Shown: positions 1 to 7,828, counted from the first letter of the stretch. The stretch is DNA of 17,047 bases from Acidobacteriaceae bacterium (GCA_003165095.1 PLSH01000412.1:25673-42719), one strand, 5' to 3'. The notes: generated by a model not told the origin, from the letters alone. Translations and numbers: made by a program.

Positions 1-1101
1 GTTGGCCAACAGAATGTTGGAGTATGCCCTGGCCAGTTTGTAGCTCCGAATTCTCGATACCAGCCGGCCATCCGGTTGATAGCCGATCGACTCTCCCTCT
101 TCGCTCCAGAATGCCTTGGTGAACGGGAGGATTCTCGCGTGATCGATTCCCGACTCCCAGGAGCGGTTTTGGCCTGTGATGCCCCCCGGGTTTGTTTCCA
201 AAGCCACCTCCGGGTTCAGCGAGGCTGCATAATCAAACATCTGTTCAAGCGCGTCCGCCATCGATTGACAACGGAAGTCGATCCACTCCTGAAACGCGGG
301 ATCGTAGATAATCTGCATCCCACCCGGCGGATTGTCTTTATTCCATTGAGGCGGATTTACAAAATCCACCCGCTCAAAGCCGAACCTGTCCCGCAGTTGC
401 GCGGCACTGTATTTTGTCTTGAGGCGCCTTCTGAATCCGGTTACGCACGCGGGACAATGACAGGAATCCGGCTCGGAGTTGAGGGCAAAGTTGTCGAAGT
501 GGATAAAGTCGGTCTTCACTTCGACAATTGCATATCGCACAACCTTCTTGAGGTAATCCAGATAGTTCTGATTGTTGAAGCAGGGCCGATATCGGAATGA
601 TTGCTGGTAGCCATAGGGCAGAAGGATGGGAAGTCCGGCAATATCGCGCTGTATCCACTCCACCGCCTTCGGTTCTTCGGCAAAGAATGTCTCGTACATC
701 AGGCTGTTCCACTGGATATAGGTGTCCACCTTCATGCCGAGCCGGTGAGCAAACTCGACCGCTTTGCGTGCCGCTTCCATCTCTTCGCGTTCGGCCTCCA
801 TGCCGAAGCCCTTGTAAAGATGCGTATGGAAGACGTCGACACCTTCGTCATGAAGCTGCCGAATCAGTTCTTCACTCTGCTGGTAATCGCTGGATTGACG
901 CTCGTCAAAGCGCTGTCCCCCGCGGCGCACAGTAAACATGTAAGGTTCATGGTTGCCTCCCGCATCGATCATTCCCCGGCTCAGCCAACCTTGCGGCGAA
1001 CCGGAAGGATCGGGAGGAGCGATCGCCATACCACTCGCAAATCGCGAAGTGGAAGTGACCGCAATCACCCCACCAATGAATTCACGTCGATTGATTGCCA
1101 T
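1..1101 (-). CDS. Tat-exported glycoside-hydrolase-like TIM-barrel protein (partial, C-terminus beyond the left edge)
   Basis: The frame is open from an ATG at 1101 to the window edge, giving 367 residues without a stop. A GGGGGAAA ribosome-binding site lies about ten bases upstream of the ATG. The N-terminus has a twin-arginine pattern (NRREF, residues 4-8) followed by a short apolar stretch, so export by Tat is likely but the hydrophobic core is weak. The body alternates strand-like and helix-like segments as in a TIM barrel. Acidic or polar residues cluster at predicted strand ends: FIHFDN (199-204), ALETNPGG (300-307) and FWSEEGE (331-337). A CHCPAC cluster (214-219) resembles metal- or disulfide-forming inserts in hypothetical glycosyl hydrolases of the GHL type. 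The exact family and substrate cannot be assigned by eye. It diverges from the MFS sugar permease, which supports a role in releasing or trimming the sugar that permease takes up. A non-catalytic role is also possible. Confidence 0.75.
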   Translation of the reverse strand, partial: MAINRREFIGGVIAVTSTSRFASGMAIAPPDPSGSPQGWLSRGMIDAGGNHEPYMFTVRRGGQRFDERQSSDYQQSEELIRQLHDEGVDVFHTHLYKGFGMEAEREEMEAARKAVEFAHRLGMKVDTYIQWNSLMYETFFAEEPKAVEWIQRDIAGLPILLPYGYQQSFRYRPCFNNQNYLDYLKKVVRYAIVEVKTDFIHFDNFALNSEPDSCHCPACVTGFRRRLKTKYSAAQLRDRFGFERVDFVNPPQWNKDNPPGGMQIIYDPAFQEWIDFRCQSMADALEQMFDYAASLNPEVALETNPGGITGQNRSWESGIDHARILPFTKAFWSEEGESIGYQPDGRLVSRIRSYKLARAYSNILLAN

Positions 1102-1325
1102 CGGATAGATTTCCCCCAAGAGTCTTTTCTACAGGTCTGCGGGCCGCTGAAGGTCTCAAGAATGGCAAGGTGCTTCTTAAAGAGCAAACTTCCATGGCCC
1201 GTCAAAATCCGGTCGATCAAGTTTCACACCCTGTCTCCTTGTCCGCGACAGGATTCGAAGTCGGCGGTAAGCGCTGACGCCGCCGCTTTGTGCGAAGGAG
1301 GTTTCGTTTATGTTTCTATTTTTAT

Positions 1326-1331
1326 TATAAT
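1326..1331 (+). promoter_or_regulatory. Candidate -10 box for the MFS permease gene
   Basis: A perfect TATAAT lies in an AT-rich island about 135 bases before the permease start. The expected -35 position (about 1303-1308, TTCGTT) is a poor match, so the promoter would rely on an activator or on the AT-rich context. The predicted start of transcription is near 1338. Confidence 0.4.
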
Positions 1332-1355
1332 TATTTTCTAGATTGTTCCATTGGT

Positions 1356-1372
1356 TTCGAATTATTTCTCAT
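1356..1372 (+). promoter_or_regulatory. Candidate operator (weaker copy of the shared near-palindrome)
   Basis: TTCGAATTATTTCTCAT matches the receptor-promoter site TTCGAAATCTTTCGCAA at 13 of 17 positions. It keeps the inverted halves CGAA and TTTC with the same spacing. It sits about 20-35 bases downstream of the start predicted from the TATAAT box, a usual position for a repressor. Assignment to the neighbouring DeoR/LacI-type regulator is an inference. Confidence 0.4.
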
Positions 1373-1466
1373 CGCAGCCCAATTCAACCACTATGGGCTG
1401 CCCACGTCCCCCGAATCCGGCCCGAGGACCGGCCATTACGCTGCAGGCAACCACGGGAGCCGATAA

Positions 1467-3176
1467 GTGATAGCCAACAGATTAACTACCGCGGGATATG
1501 GAAGGCTCGTGCTCCTGATCGCCGGCCTTGGAGGCCTGCTTTACGGAGTCGATCTTGGGATCATTGCCGCGGCGTTGCTCTATCTGAGCAAGACCATCAA
1601 CCTGACGGTCGCGCAAACGTCCGTGCTTGTCGCAGCTGTTTTGGGTGGCAGCATGGTGTCTTCGCTGATTGCCGGCTTGCTCGCCGACCGGCTGGGCCGA
1701 AGGAAGATGATGATCTTCAGCGGCTTGATGTTCGTCACGAGCGTGGGCCTTATTGTTGTTTCACAAAGCTTCGCAGCTCTCATGGCGGGGCGCCTGCTGC
1801 AGGGTATGAGCGGTGGCGTGATTGCCGTGGTAATCCCGCTCTATCTGGCGGAAACGTTGCCTCCAGACAGCAGGGGCAAAGGTACAGCTATATTCCAACT
1901 GTTGCTCACCTTCGGCATCGTTGTTGCCTCGGCGGCAGGATGGTTCTATACCCGGCAAGCGGAAGCCGCGATCGCTGTTGCCGCGGGAAATCCTGTTTTG
2001 ATCAGGGCAGCTCAGGACCACGCCTGGCGGAGCATGTTTCTCGCCATGGTGTACCCCGGTCTGGTCTTTTTCGCAGGCACGTTTCTGCTGGTTGAATCGC
2101 CTCGCTGGCTCTTTCTCAAGGGCAGGACCGTGGATGCCCTGGCGTCCCTGCGCAGGCTCTGCTCGCCGCAGGAAGCGGCATTGCAATTGCATGAGATGGA
2201 GGTGCTTGCCGTTGAGAAGCGCAAGGCTTCGGTGAAGGAGGGTGATTCGCTGCTGCAAAGAAAATACATGATTCCATTCGCCCTCGCGTGCGTGGTTCTC
2301 ATACTCACCCAGACCACCGGCGTGAACTCGATCAATGGTTTTCTGGTCATCATTCTCAAGCAGGCAGGCATGAGTCCCACCCACGCTACTCAAGGTGATT
2401 TCGTTGTCAAGCTGCTCCATTGTTTGATGACCATTGTGGGTGTTGCCTTGGTTGACCGGAAAGGACGCACGTTTCTGTTGAAGATAGGCACCGGAGGCAT
2501 TATTTGCGCACTGTTGGCAGGTGCATTCCTCTTTTATTCCCTGGAGTCGAAAAGAATCGATGTGCGGGGCGAGGTTCAGCGCGCGCAACGCGGAAACACC
2601 CTGACTTTGCCGGTCGGCGCCTCGATGTTCGATCAGAAAACGGACGGCCGTCCCATGGCTCTTACCGTGCTCTATTCCTACGGAAACGGGGATAAAGTCG
2701 CCACCGCGCTCAGTTCCGGCGAACTTGGTGGCCTGCGGATTGCACCCCAGGCAAAAGAGGCGGGCTCGCCTCTCACCATCAAGCGAGCTTTCTACGCGCC
2801 GGTTGCCACAGAGATGACTGGCTGGCTGATTACACTTTGCCTTGGGCTGTTCTTTTCCTTTTATTCTTTCGGGCCCGGCGTTGTGGTGTGGCTCGCCCTC
2901 TCAGAGTTGATGCCGAGCCGGATTCGTTCGACTGGGATGGGAATCGCCCTGCTCTTGAACCAGGGCGCATCTACGCTGATTGCCGCGCTGTTTCTTCCCG
3001 TGGTCGGCAGCTTTGGATATTATGCGATGTTCCTGTTCTGGGCGGCGTGTACAACGCTGTACTTTATTACGGCCGCGTTCTTTATGCCGGAGACGAAAGG
3101 CAAGACGCTGGAGGAGATTGAAGAATCATTTGACCGCGGCGGAAGCCGGAAACGGGCAGCGCTCGATGCGAGATGA
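1467..3176 (+). CDS. MFS sugar-porter permease with a large extra loop
   Basis: A 569-residue inner-membrane sugar transporter of the major facilitator superfamily, sugar porter group. The start is GTG at 1467: an in-frame TAA lies directly before it and GGGAG (1454-1458) is eight bases upstream. Family signatures are clear: ADRLGRRK (73-80), the VESPRWL motif (209-215) after the sixth membrane segment, TQTTGVNSIN (281-290) in segment seven, VDRKGR (329-334), and the C-terminal PETKGKTLEEIE (541-552). Typical members are about 450-480 residues. The excess is mainly a polar, glycine-rich segment at about 358-450 between predicted segments eight and nine, placed outside the membrane, plus a shorter insert near 161-186. 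It probably imports the sugar that NagB's pathway consumes. The exact sugar, and whether it is proton-coupled, cannot be read from sequence. It converges on the regulator gene; no clear terminator is visible in the 69-base gap between them. Confidence 0.9.
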   Translation: MIANRLTTAGYGRLVLLIAGLGGLLYGVDLGIIAAALLYLSKTINLTVAQTSVLVAAVLGGSMVSSLIAGLLADRLGRRKMMIFSGLMFVTSVGLIVVSQSFAALMAGRLLQGMSGGVIAVVIPLYLAETLPPDSRGKGTAIFQLLLTFGIVVASAAGWFYTRQAEAAIAVAAGNPVLIRAAQDHAWRSMFLAMVYPGLVFFAGTFLLVESPRWLFLKGRTVDALASLRRLCSPQEAALQLHEMEVLAVEKRKASVKEGDSLLQRKYMIPFALACVVLILTQTTGVNSINGFLVIILKQAGMSPTHATQGDFVVKLLHCLMTIVGVALVDRKGRTFLLKIGTGGIICALLAGAFLFYSLESKRIDVRGEVQRAQRGNTLTLPVGASMFDQKTDGRPMALTVLYSYGNGDKVATALSSGELGGLRIAPQAKEAGSPLTIKRAFYAPVATEMTGWLITLCLGLFFSFYSFGPGVVVWLALSELMPSRIRSTGMGIALLLNQGASTLIAALFLPVVGSFGYYAMFLFWAACTTLYFITAAFFMPETKGKTLEEIEESFDRGGSRKRAALDAR

Positions 3177-3245
3177 GCGCCAGGCCGGCAATAAAGATGG
3201 TCGAAGAAAGCGAGCAATTTGACTTCATGTCTGCCGCTTGAACGG

Positions 3246-4334
3246 TTAAATAATTGACCGGCTCGATTCTCTCTTGATCAGCTCCGTCGGAACCGTAACG
3301 CATTGCGCATCCTGCCCCGGTGTTGCGATACGATTGATGACCGCCTCTGCCAGGTACTTGCCTATCTCCTCAGGGAACTCGCGGATTGTAGTCAGGCCGG
3401 GATAGAGCCACGTTCCAACAGTGTCGTTGCAACCAACAACGCTGATATCATCGGGAATTCTCAAACCGGCTTCCCTGAGTGCCTTGTAAACGCCATGCGC
3501 GGTTGGGTCACTGCCGGCAAAAATCGCCGTAATGGGTTCATTGGCCGCCAATAGAGACTTCGCGCCAAGATATCCGATTACCGTTTCATCTTCGGAATGG
3601 ATATCGCTATAGCGCGGCGCCTGGCCCAACTCGTCCATTGCCCGTCGATAGCCTGTAAAACACCTGGAAAACCACGGCAGGCCGGTGTTGCCTACAAAGC
3701 TGATGTGACGGTGGCCCTGGTTGATCAGATGCTTCGTCACCTCGTAGCCGCCTTCAACATCATCGGAGAAAACAACGTCGTGTTTCAGAGACTGCGGCGC
3801 ATCGATGACATTGTTACCCAGAACCGCGAGCGCAATTCCCTTATGGTCGAGAAACTCGATGAGGTTGCTTGAGGTTGTTCCCGCCAAGATCACTGCCCGA
3901 ACCACTCCAGGCCGCAGTATTATTTTTGGCAGGTGCAGCTCCTTCCATGGAATACGCGGCGAATAACTGTAGGAAAGAAGGACTATCTCCCAGCCGTGCA
4001 CGGCACAGTATTCTTCTGCGCCCGAGAAAATGCGCGAGTGAAAGTTGTGCAGCATCCCACGATTGCAGAGAAGAAACGCCAGCACTTTCGTCTCGTTCCC
4101 CGGGGAGAGAGCGGCGTCCGGTTTTGCGGCCCCTCCATGAGACCGCAACAGCAGTCCGCGCTTCTCCAGTTCATTCAGATCATTTCTGATCGTCACAGAA
4201 GATGTGTTGAATCTTCGTGCGAGATCCCGCACTCTCGCTCTGCCGGATGTCTCGATGATTTGCAGGATCAGAGACCGGCGCTCATCCGCCATGAGGCCGT
4301 CTGTCGGTTCATCCGCTTTATCTGGCAATGTCAT
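3246..4334 (-). CDS. Hybrid transcriptional regulator: DeoR-type helix-turn-helix fused to a LacI-type sugar-sensing domain
   Basis: A 362-residue one-component regulator. Residues 16-70 form a DeoR-family winged helix: DERRSLILQIIE, then VRDLARRFNTSSVTIRNDLN (35-54) as the recognition region, and the LLRSHGGA end of the wing. From about residue 84 the protein matches the periplasmic-binding-protein fold of LacI regulators: GYEVTKHLINQGHRHISFVGN (196-216), GYRRAM (228-233), ITAIFAGSD (268-276), and LRIPDDISVVGCND (291-304). A normal DeoR protein instead carries a sugar-phosphate isomerase-like domain, so this one probably senses a free sugar. ATG at 4334 is preceded by AGGA at a five-base spacing; an internal Met15 lacks a site. 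It sits 99 bases downstream of nagB with its own candidate promoter and operator, so it may be autoregulated. It is the likely local regulator of the locus. Confidence 0.9.
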   Translation of the reverse strand: MTLPDKADEPTDGLMADERRSLILQIIETSGRARVRDLARRFNTSSVTIRNDLNELEKRGLLLRSHGGAAKPDAALSPGNETKVLAFLLCNRGMLHNFHSRIFSGAEEYCAVHGWEIVLLSYSYSPRIPWKELHLPKIILRPGVVRAVILAGTTSSNLIEFLDHKGIALAVLGNNVIDAPQSLKHDVVFSDDVEGGYEVTKHLINQGHRHISFVGNTGLPWFSRCFTGYRRAMDELGQAPRYSDIHSEDETVIGYLGAKSLLAANEPITAIFAGSDPTAHGVYKALREAGLRIPDDISVVGCNDTVGTWLYPGLTTIREFPEEIGKYLAEAVINRIATPGQDAQCVTVPTELIKRESSRSII

Positions 4335-4373
4335 TTGAATCCTGAATCATCCGATAGAAAACGCAATGCACGC

Positions 4374-4396
4374 TTCGAATTCGTTCCTGGATTTTA
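4374..4396 (-). promoter_or_regulatory. Candidate promoter and operator of the regulator gene
   Basis: On the minus strand TAAAAT (4396-4391) matches the -10 consensus at five of six bases; no good -35 is seen. The predicted start falls near 4384, inside TTCGAATTCGTTC (4374-4386, plus-strand reading). That sequence shares 10 of 13 bases with the left part of the receptor-promoter operator and contains the palindrome CGAATTCG. The internal spacing of the halves differs from the strong copies, so this is the least certain of the four sites. Confidence 0.28.
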
Positions 4397-4433
4397 TCAT
4401 GCTCCATTTTCGATTGAGTGTGATTGCGGCGCA

Positions 4434-5228
4434 TTACACCAGAAGGTCACCCAACTCCGCCGACGATTCATGGTCCAGGAAAACAGTCGCATCAGGATGC
4501 GTTTTCAGCAGGGTTGCGGGGCATGCCGTCGAAATGTCATCCTCAATGACCCGGCGTACAATCGCCGCCTTGCGGCTGCCGGGAACCGATACGATCAGCT
4601 TCGGTACCCGAAACAGTGTTGGGACAGTTAAGGTTATCGCACGCGTGGGCACTCCCTCCAGCGACGGAAACCAGCCTTCCGCAACCTGTTGTTCGCGGCA
4701 TCTCTTGTCGAGGATTGCCACCTTGACTGCTTGCGGATCGCTGAAGTCGGCATCGCTTGGATCGTTGAAGGCAAGGTGTCCGTTCTCCCCAATTCCAAGC
4801 AGGCACAACTTGGGTTCGGCGGCCTTCAGGCGAGCGGCATAGGCTTGGCATACAGCCTCGGAATCTTCAGAACTTCCGTCGATCTCGTAAAACTCCTTAA
4901 TAGGAACTCGCTCCGTCAATTGCTCCCGCAGATAGCGGCGAAAGGAAGCAAAGTGATCCGGCTCTATGCCCTGGTACTCGTCCATGTGAAAGCCGATAAT
5001 CCTGTCCCACGGCAGACCGGGGACCGCGGTCAAGGCTTGCAGCATACTCAACTGTGAGGCGCCCGTGGCAAAGATTATACCCAGATCCAGACCGTTCTGC
5101 GTTTGATGGCGCATTTCTTCGGCAGCCGCAAGTGCAGCGGCTCTGCCGGCGCTTTCTCTACTGTCGTAAATCTCAAATTTCAGAGTTCCTGCCTGAAACA
5201 AGCGAGGTCTGATAACCGTGGTTCTCAT
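4434..5228 (-). CDS. nagB: Glucosamine-6-phosphate deaminase
   Basis: NagB converts glucosamine-6-phosphate to fructose-6-phosphate and ammonia in the cytoplasm, the committed step of amino-sugar catabolism. The frame runs open upstream to 5324, but ATG at 5228 is chosen because GGAGGA lies four to five bases before it and the resulting 264 residues match the usual family length of about 266. Signatures: phosphate-binding ATGAS (54-58), catalytic MDEY (82-85, where Asp83 corresponds to Asp72 in E. coli), GIGENGHLAFNDP (145-157) with His151 at the catalytic histidine, and a Lys220 region near the C-terminal part. Compared with E. coli, Asp141 reads Asn149 and Glu148 reads Asp156. The first change is common in the family; the second is rarer. 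The gene lies between the propeller pair and the regulator, probably in one operon. A related aldose/ketose-phosphate isomerase role cannot be excluded. Confidence 0.92.
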   Translation of the reverse strand: MRTTVIRPRLFQAGTLKFEIYDSRESAGRAAALAAAEEMRHQTQNGLDLGIIFATGASQLSMLQALTAVPGLPWDRIIGFHMDEYQGIEPDHFASFRRYLREQLTERVPIKEFYEIDGSSEDSEAVCQAYAARLKAAEPKLCLLGIGENGHLAFNDPSDADFSDPQAVKVAILDKRCREQQVAEGWFPSLEGVPTRAITLTVPTLFRVPKLIVSVPGSRKAAIVRRVIEDDISTACPATLLKTHPDATVFLDHESSAELGDLLV

Positions 5229-5334
5229 GGGTCCTCCGTGTGTGCGTCGATAGAACGTTAAGCGAAAATAAAATTCAGGAAAGCCTTCAAATGCCATCGT
5301 GGGCAATCGATGCCGGTTGGGCAAATATGCGTCC
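5229..5334 (-). other. Gap between the second propeller gene and nagB
   Basis: These 106 bases contain the strong nagB ribosome-binding site next to 5229 and an AT-rich stretch (about 5259-5275) that could hold a secondary promoter. No terminator hairpin or convincing promoter pair is visible, so read-through from the propeller genes into nagB is expected. Confidence 0.5.
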
Positions 5335-6486
5335 CTAAGGAAAAAAGAGATAGAGCTTTGAAATCCGTTCGTTTTCTCCCAGATAAATGGTGCCTCGATC
5401 GTCCGAGACGATGTCTCCGATCACGTAAGCCTGCCAGGCGAAATAGGGCCGGCGATTGACGTCGACAAATCCCAGCAGATCATAGGAGCCGGTCGATGGG
5501 TCGTAGGAAAACATGCGAGCCATTTCTGACTGATCGCCGCCGGCGCCATAAAGCTTTCCACCAGGGCCCCACGCCAGGCCCGCAATTCGATATTGATTGA
5601 GTGGCTTGCCAAGATTCTTGACCGTAAGCGTTTCGGGGTCAAGCCGAAACAGATAGCCATCTGAAGTGCCGCCGTAGATAGCTCCAGTGGGACCGGGCAG
5701 AAAGGCGTCTGCCCGGGTATAGGGTTCACGCCCAGGCAGCGCCGGCGCATGAATGGCCAGTTTCTGAAGAGTTTGAGTTTTCGCGACGAACTCGAAAAAA
5801 TCTCCATCTTCGCCCGTTGCGAAGACATTGCCTTGCTGGTCAACCGCCAACACCCTTGAGATCGTCTTCTCGTGTTCGAATTTCTCTCCGGGCGGGGGCG
5901 ATTTTGCAATGATCCCCAAGTCGTCGAATTTCTGTGACGCAATCGTGTAGCTGAAAAAATGCGCGTTTGGATATGTCAGCCCGTAGATCCGGTCTGCCCT
6001 TCGGTCGATGGTCAAAGCGAAGATGCTTTCACCCGGAATCGGCGCGCCATGGTCTGTGACCGGCAGAGTCTTGTCAATCTCGATATTCCCATTGTCCAGA
6101 TTGCGCGGCGAGTATTCGAGCAGCCGCCCCGCGGGTGCAGTGCCGACAAATACATTTCCTTCAGCGGAGATGACAACAGCATGCGTGACAGACGTGGCTC
6201 CGGGGATAACTCCGATAGGGATAACGTATCCATGCTGCGGGTTCAACACAAACAGATGGGAACGAGTTCCACTGGTCGCTCCATAGACATCCCCGTTGGG
6301 CGCCACCGACAACGAAGTGATGCCGGACTCCCCGTCCGGAATAAGATCGACGGGGCTGTATCCGAGATCGCGCACATCGATCCTGGTCTGCGGAACAACC
6401 ACGCGGTCATATCCCGGGTCTCGCTGCGCGAACACCGGCGACGCTAGAAGCGCGCTGATGACAATCGGCAAACAGGCTCTATTCAT
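5335..6486 (-). CDS. Secreted seven-bladed beta-propeller protein (second of a pair)
   Basis: A 383-residue protein with a clean signal peptide (apolar residues 8-18, probable cleavage after VFA at residue 20). The mature part has seven repeats of a short motif (G-x-I/V-Y/F, then an aromatic or leucine and a turn). They begin near GDVYGAT, GNVFVGT, DRIYGLT, GNVFATG, GAIYGGT, GKLYGAG and GTIYLGE. This predicts a seven-bladed propeller in the periplasm or on the outer surface. No catalytic signature is recognised, so binding is as likely as catalysis (for example lyase or lactonase). The start overlaps the preceding gene's stop by eight bases (ATGAATAG), implying translational coupling. Its DRIYGLTYPNAHFFSY segment closely parallels NRIYGLTHPRGHFVYY in the neighbour, so the two are probably ancient duplicates. 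Genomic context links it to sugar capture; the ligand is unknown. Confidence 0.8.
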   Translation of the reverse strand: MNRACLPIVISALLASPVFAQRDPGYDRVVVPQTRIDVRDLGYSPVDLIPDGESGITSLSVAPNGDVYGATSGTRSHLFVLNPQHGYVIPIGVIPGATSVTHAVVISAEGNVFVGTAPAGRLLEYSPRNLDNGNIEIDKTLPVTDHGAPIPGESIFALTIDRRADRIYGLTYPNAHFFSYTIASQKFDDLGIIAKSPPPGEKFEHEKTISRVLAVDQQGNVFATGEDGDFFEFVAKTQTLQKLAIHAPALPGREPYTRADAFLPGPTGAIYGGTSDGYLFRLDPETLTVKNLGKPLNQYRIAGLAWGPGGKLYGAGGDQSEMARMFSYDPSTGSYDLLGFVDVNRRPYFAWQAYVIGDIVSDDRGTIYLGENERISKLYLFFP

Positions 6487-7828
6487 GCGCGTTGGCCGCC
6501 TTCGGATGATAGATAAAAAGGGCCAGCCGGTAGGCTATGCCCCCAACTTTTCCGGCGCTTCCGTTCCCATCCGCCGAACCCTCCTGGACACCGATCGCGC
6601 CCACGAAATAGATGGTCCCGTCCGGTCCCGTGTCTGCGGAGTTGGTGCCCAGAACGGGCCGTCCGTCCGCCAGGTGCATTTCACCCAGGTCCTCCGTTTT
6701 ACCGCTGCGAAGATCGTAGGTCATCAGATGCGATGCCTTGGCGACTGCGCCGCTTCCGCTATAGTCGAATTCCTCACCGGCGGCAGCGTAATAGAGCTTG
6801 CGGTCATGTCCCAGAGTGAGGCTGAGTGTCGCGTAGGGCACGTCCCGGCGGCCGGCGAGTTCAGCAATCGCCATCTGTCCCAGCCGCTTGACGGCATCCT
6901 CGGGCTTGGCGAATGGATCGAAAGAGAACAGAGCGCTTTCACTCTCCTCCACGCCATAGAACCTCTTGGTCGTTTCGTCCCAAACCACCACACGCCAGGC
7001 TGTCTCCGACTTTCCGTAGTCGCGCCCCAGGGATATGCCCTTCTGGCGAATGGGCAGTTGCGCGCTCAGTTCTTTGAGGGTGTCGGTTCGCGGCGAGTAC
7101 ATGAAGATTCGTCCAGCACCATAGCTTCCATATACATTGCCTTGATCGTCAACGCCAAGCGTGCGGCAGATTGAGTCCCAGTTGTTCACTCTTCCCTTGT
7201 CCACCTTGGCCCCGGTCGCCACATCGTAGTAGACAAAGTGACCGCGCGGATGCGTAAGCCCATAAATTCGATTGAACTTTGGATCGTAGGCCCCCGTGTT
7301 CATGCCTTCAAATCGCGGCCCTGGCCCGAAGTCCTGCACCTGGCCGAGCCGGGGATCATAGGCCATGTAGTGCGATCCCGGATAGCCCTCCGGCGTCGCG
7401 AATCGAGCGTAGTCGAACCACCACCCGCCGTGGGTCGCAAAATAGATGCGCCCATCCTTGCCCTCTCCAAACTTGGCGTGGATCTTCGACTGCGGTCCAA
7501 TCTCAAGTCCCTGCTCTCCAGTCAGCCTGTTCAGGTCTCCCACGTCGATCATCGTGTCCTTCTTCGAGTCGTAGAAGACAAGATGTCCGCTGCAGCCGTG
7601 GCAGGCAAGACCGGCATAAACCTTTCCATCGGATGCCGCCAGCAGAGCAGCCCAATTGCCGTCCATCTCCGCCAAACCCGGAAAGACGCGGTAGTCTACC
7701 GTCACAGTGGAAGTCGCCGAACAGGTCTGGAAGGCAAAGCCCAGCAGAGCGGCCGTCAGAAGAGTTCTTGCCCCACGCGCTGGGCCGCGGTATTGTCCGG
7801 CCGATATACCAGCCCCGTTACTTGCCAT
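6479..7828 (-). CDS. Secreted seven-bladed beta-propeller protein (first of a pair)
   Basis: A 449-residue protein, first gene of the minus-strand operon. ATG at 7828 has AGGA 11 bases upstream. The N-terminus is unusually long and polar (about 20 residues, including RGPARGAR) before an apolar stretch (about 23-36), followed by a possible cleavage near CSA. The cysteine there does not form a good lipobox. Seven blade-like repeats are visible, starting near GKVYAGL, GRIYFAT, NRIYGLT, GNVYGSY, KRFYGVE, RKLYYAA and GTIYFVG. A CHGC pair (residues 75-78) may be a disulfide or metal site; it is not a haem CXXCH. No enzyme family is recognised by eye. It pairs with the next gene as a probable two-component glycan-binding or glycan-cleaving set. 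It diverges from the TonB receptor, which may deliver or share its ligand. Confidence 0.8.
   Translation of the reverse strand: MASNGAGISAGQYRGPARGARTLLTAALLGFAFQTCSATSTVTVDYRVFPGLAEMDGNWAALLAASDGKVYAGLACHGCSGHLVFYDSKKDTMIDVGDLNRLTGEQGLEIGPQSKIHAKFGEGKDGRIYFATHGGWWFDYARFATPEGYPGSHYMAYDPRLGQVQDFGPGPRFEGMNTGAYDPKFNRIYGLTHPRGHFVYYDVATGAKVDKGRVNNWDSICRTLGVDDQGNVYGSYGAGRIFMYSPRTDTLKELSAQLPIRQKGISLGRDYGKSETAWRVVVWDETTKRFYGVEESESALFSFDPFAKPEDAVKRLGQMAIAELAGRRDVPYATLSLTLGHDRKLYYAAAGEEFDYSGSGAVAKASHLMTYDLRSGKTEDLGEMHLADGRPVLGTNSADTGPDGTIYFVGAIGVQEGSADGNGSAGKVGGIAYRLALFIYHPKAANAHE

Larger units (their letters stand above)
1102..1466. other. Divergent intergenic region between the hydrolase-like gene and the MFS permease
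   Basis: No convincing gene is seen here. The left half is ordinary sequence next to the hydrolase ribosome-binding site. The right half holds an AT-rich promoter-like block (about 1310-1340) and a candidate operator (1356-1372), both listed separately. An ideal Shine-Dalgarno (AAGGAGG, 1295-1301) precedes a six-codon mini-ORF at 1310-1330, described among the findings. The overlapping plus-strand frame to 1341 is antisense to the hydrolase gene over most of its length and is not taken as a gene. Confidence 0.6.

Noticed and set aside
76..1341. Plus-strand frames across the hydrolase-like gene
   Set aside because: They are antisense to an uninterrupted 367-codon frame with a good start, ribosome-binding site and Tat signal.
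1761..2588. 275-residue minus-strand frame inside the MFS gene
   Set aside because: Antisense to clear membrane segments and family motifs; composition is unlike a real protein.
5229..5324. 32-residue N-terminal extension of NagB
   Set aside because: No ribosome-binding site, and the extension is not like the family; ATG at 5228 has a strong site and gives the normal length.
7600..7620. Possible haem-binding cysteine pair in the first propeller (CHGC)
   Set aside because: The sequence is CHGCSGH; the required histidine directly after the second cysteine is absent.
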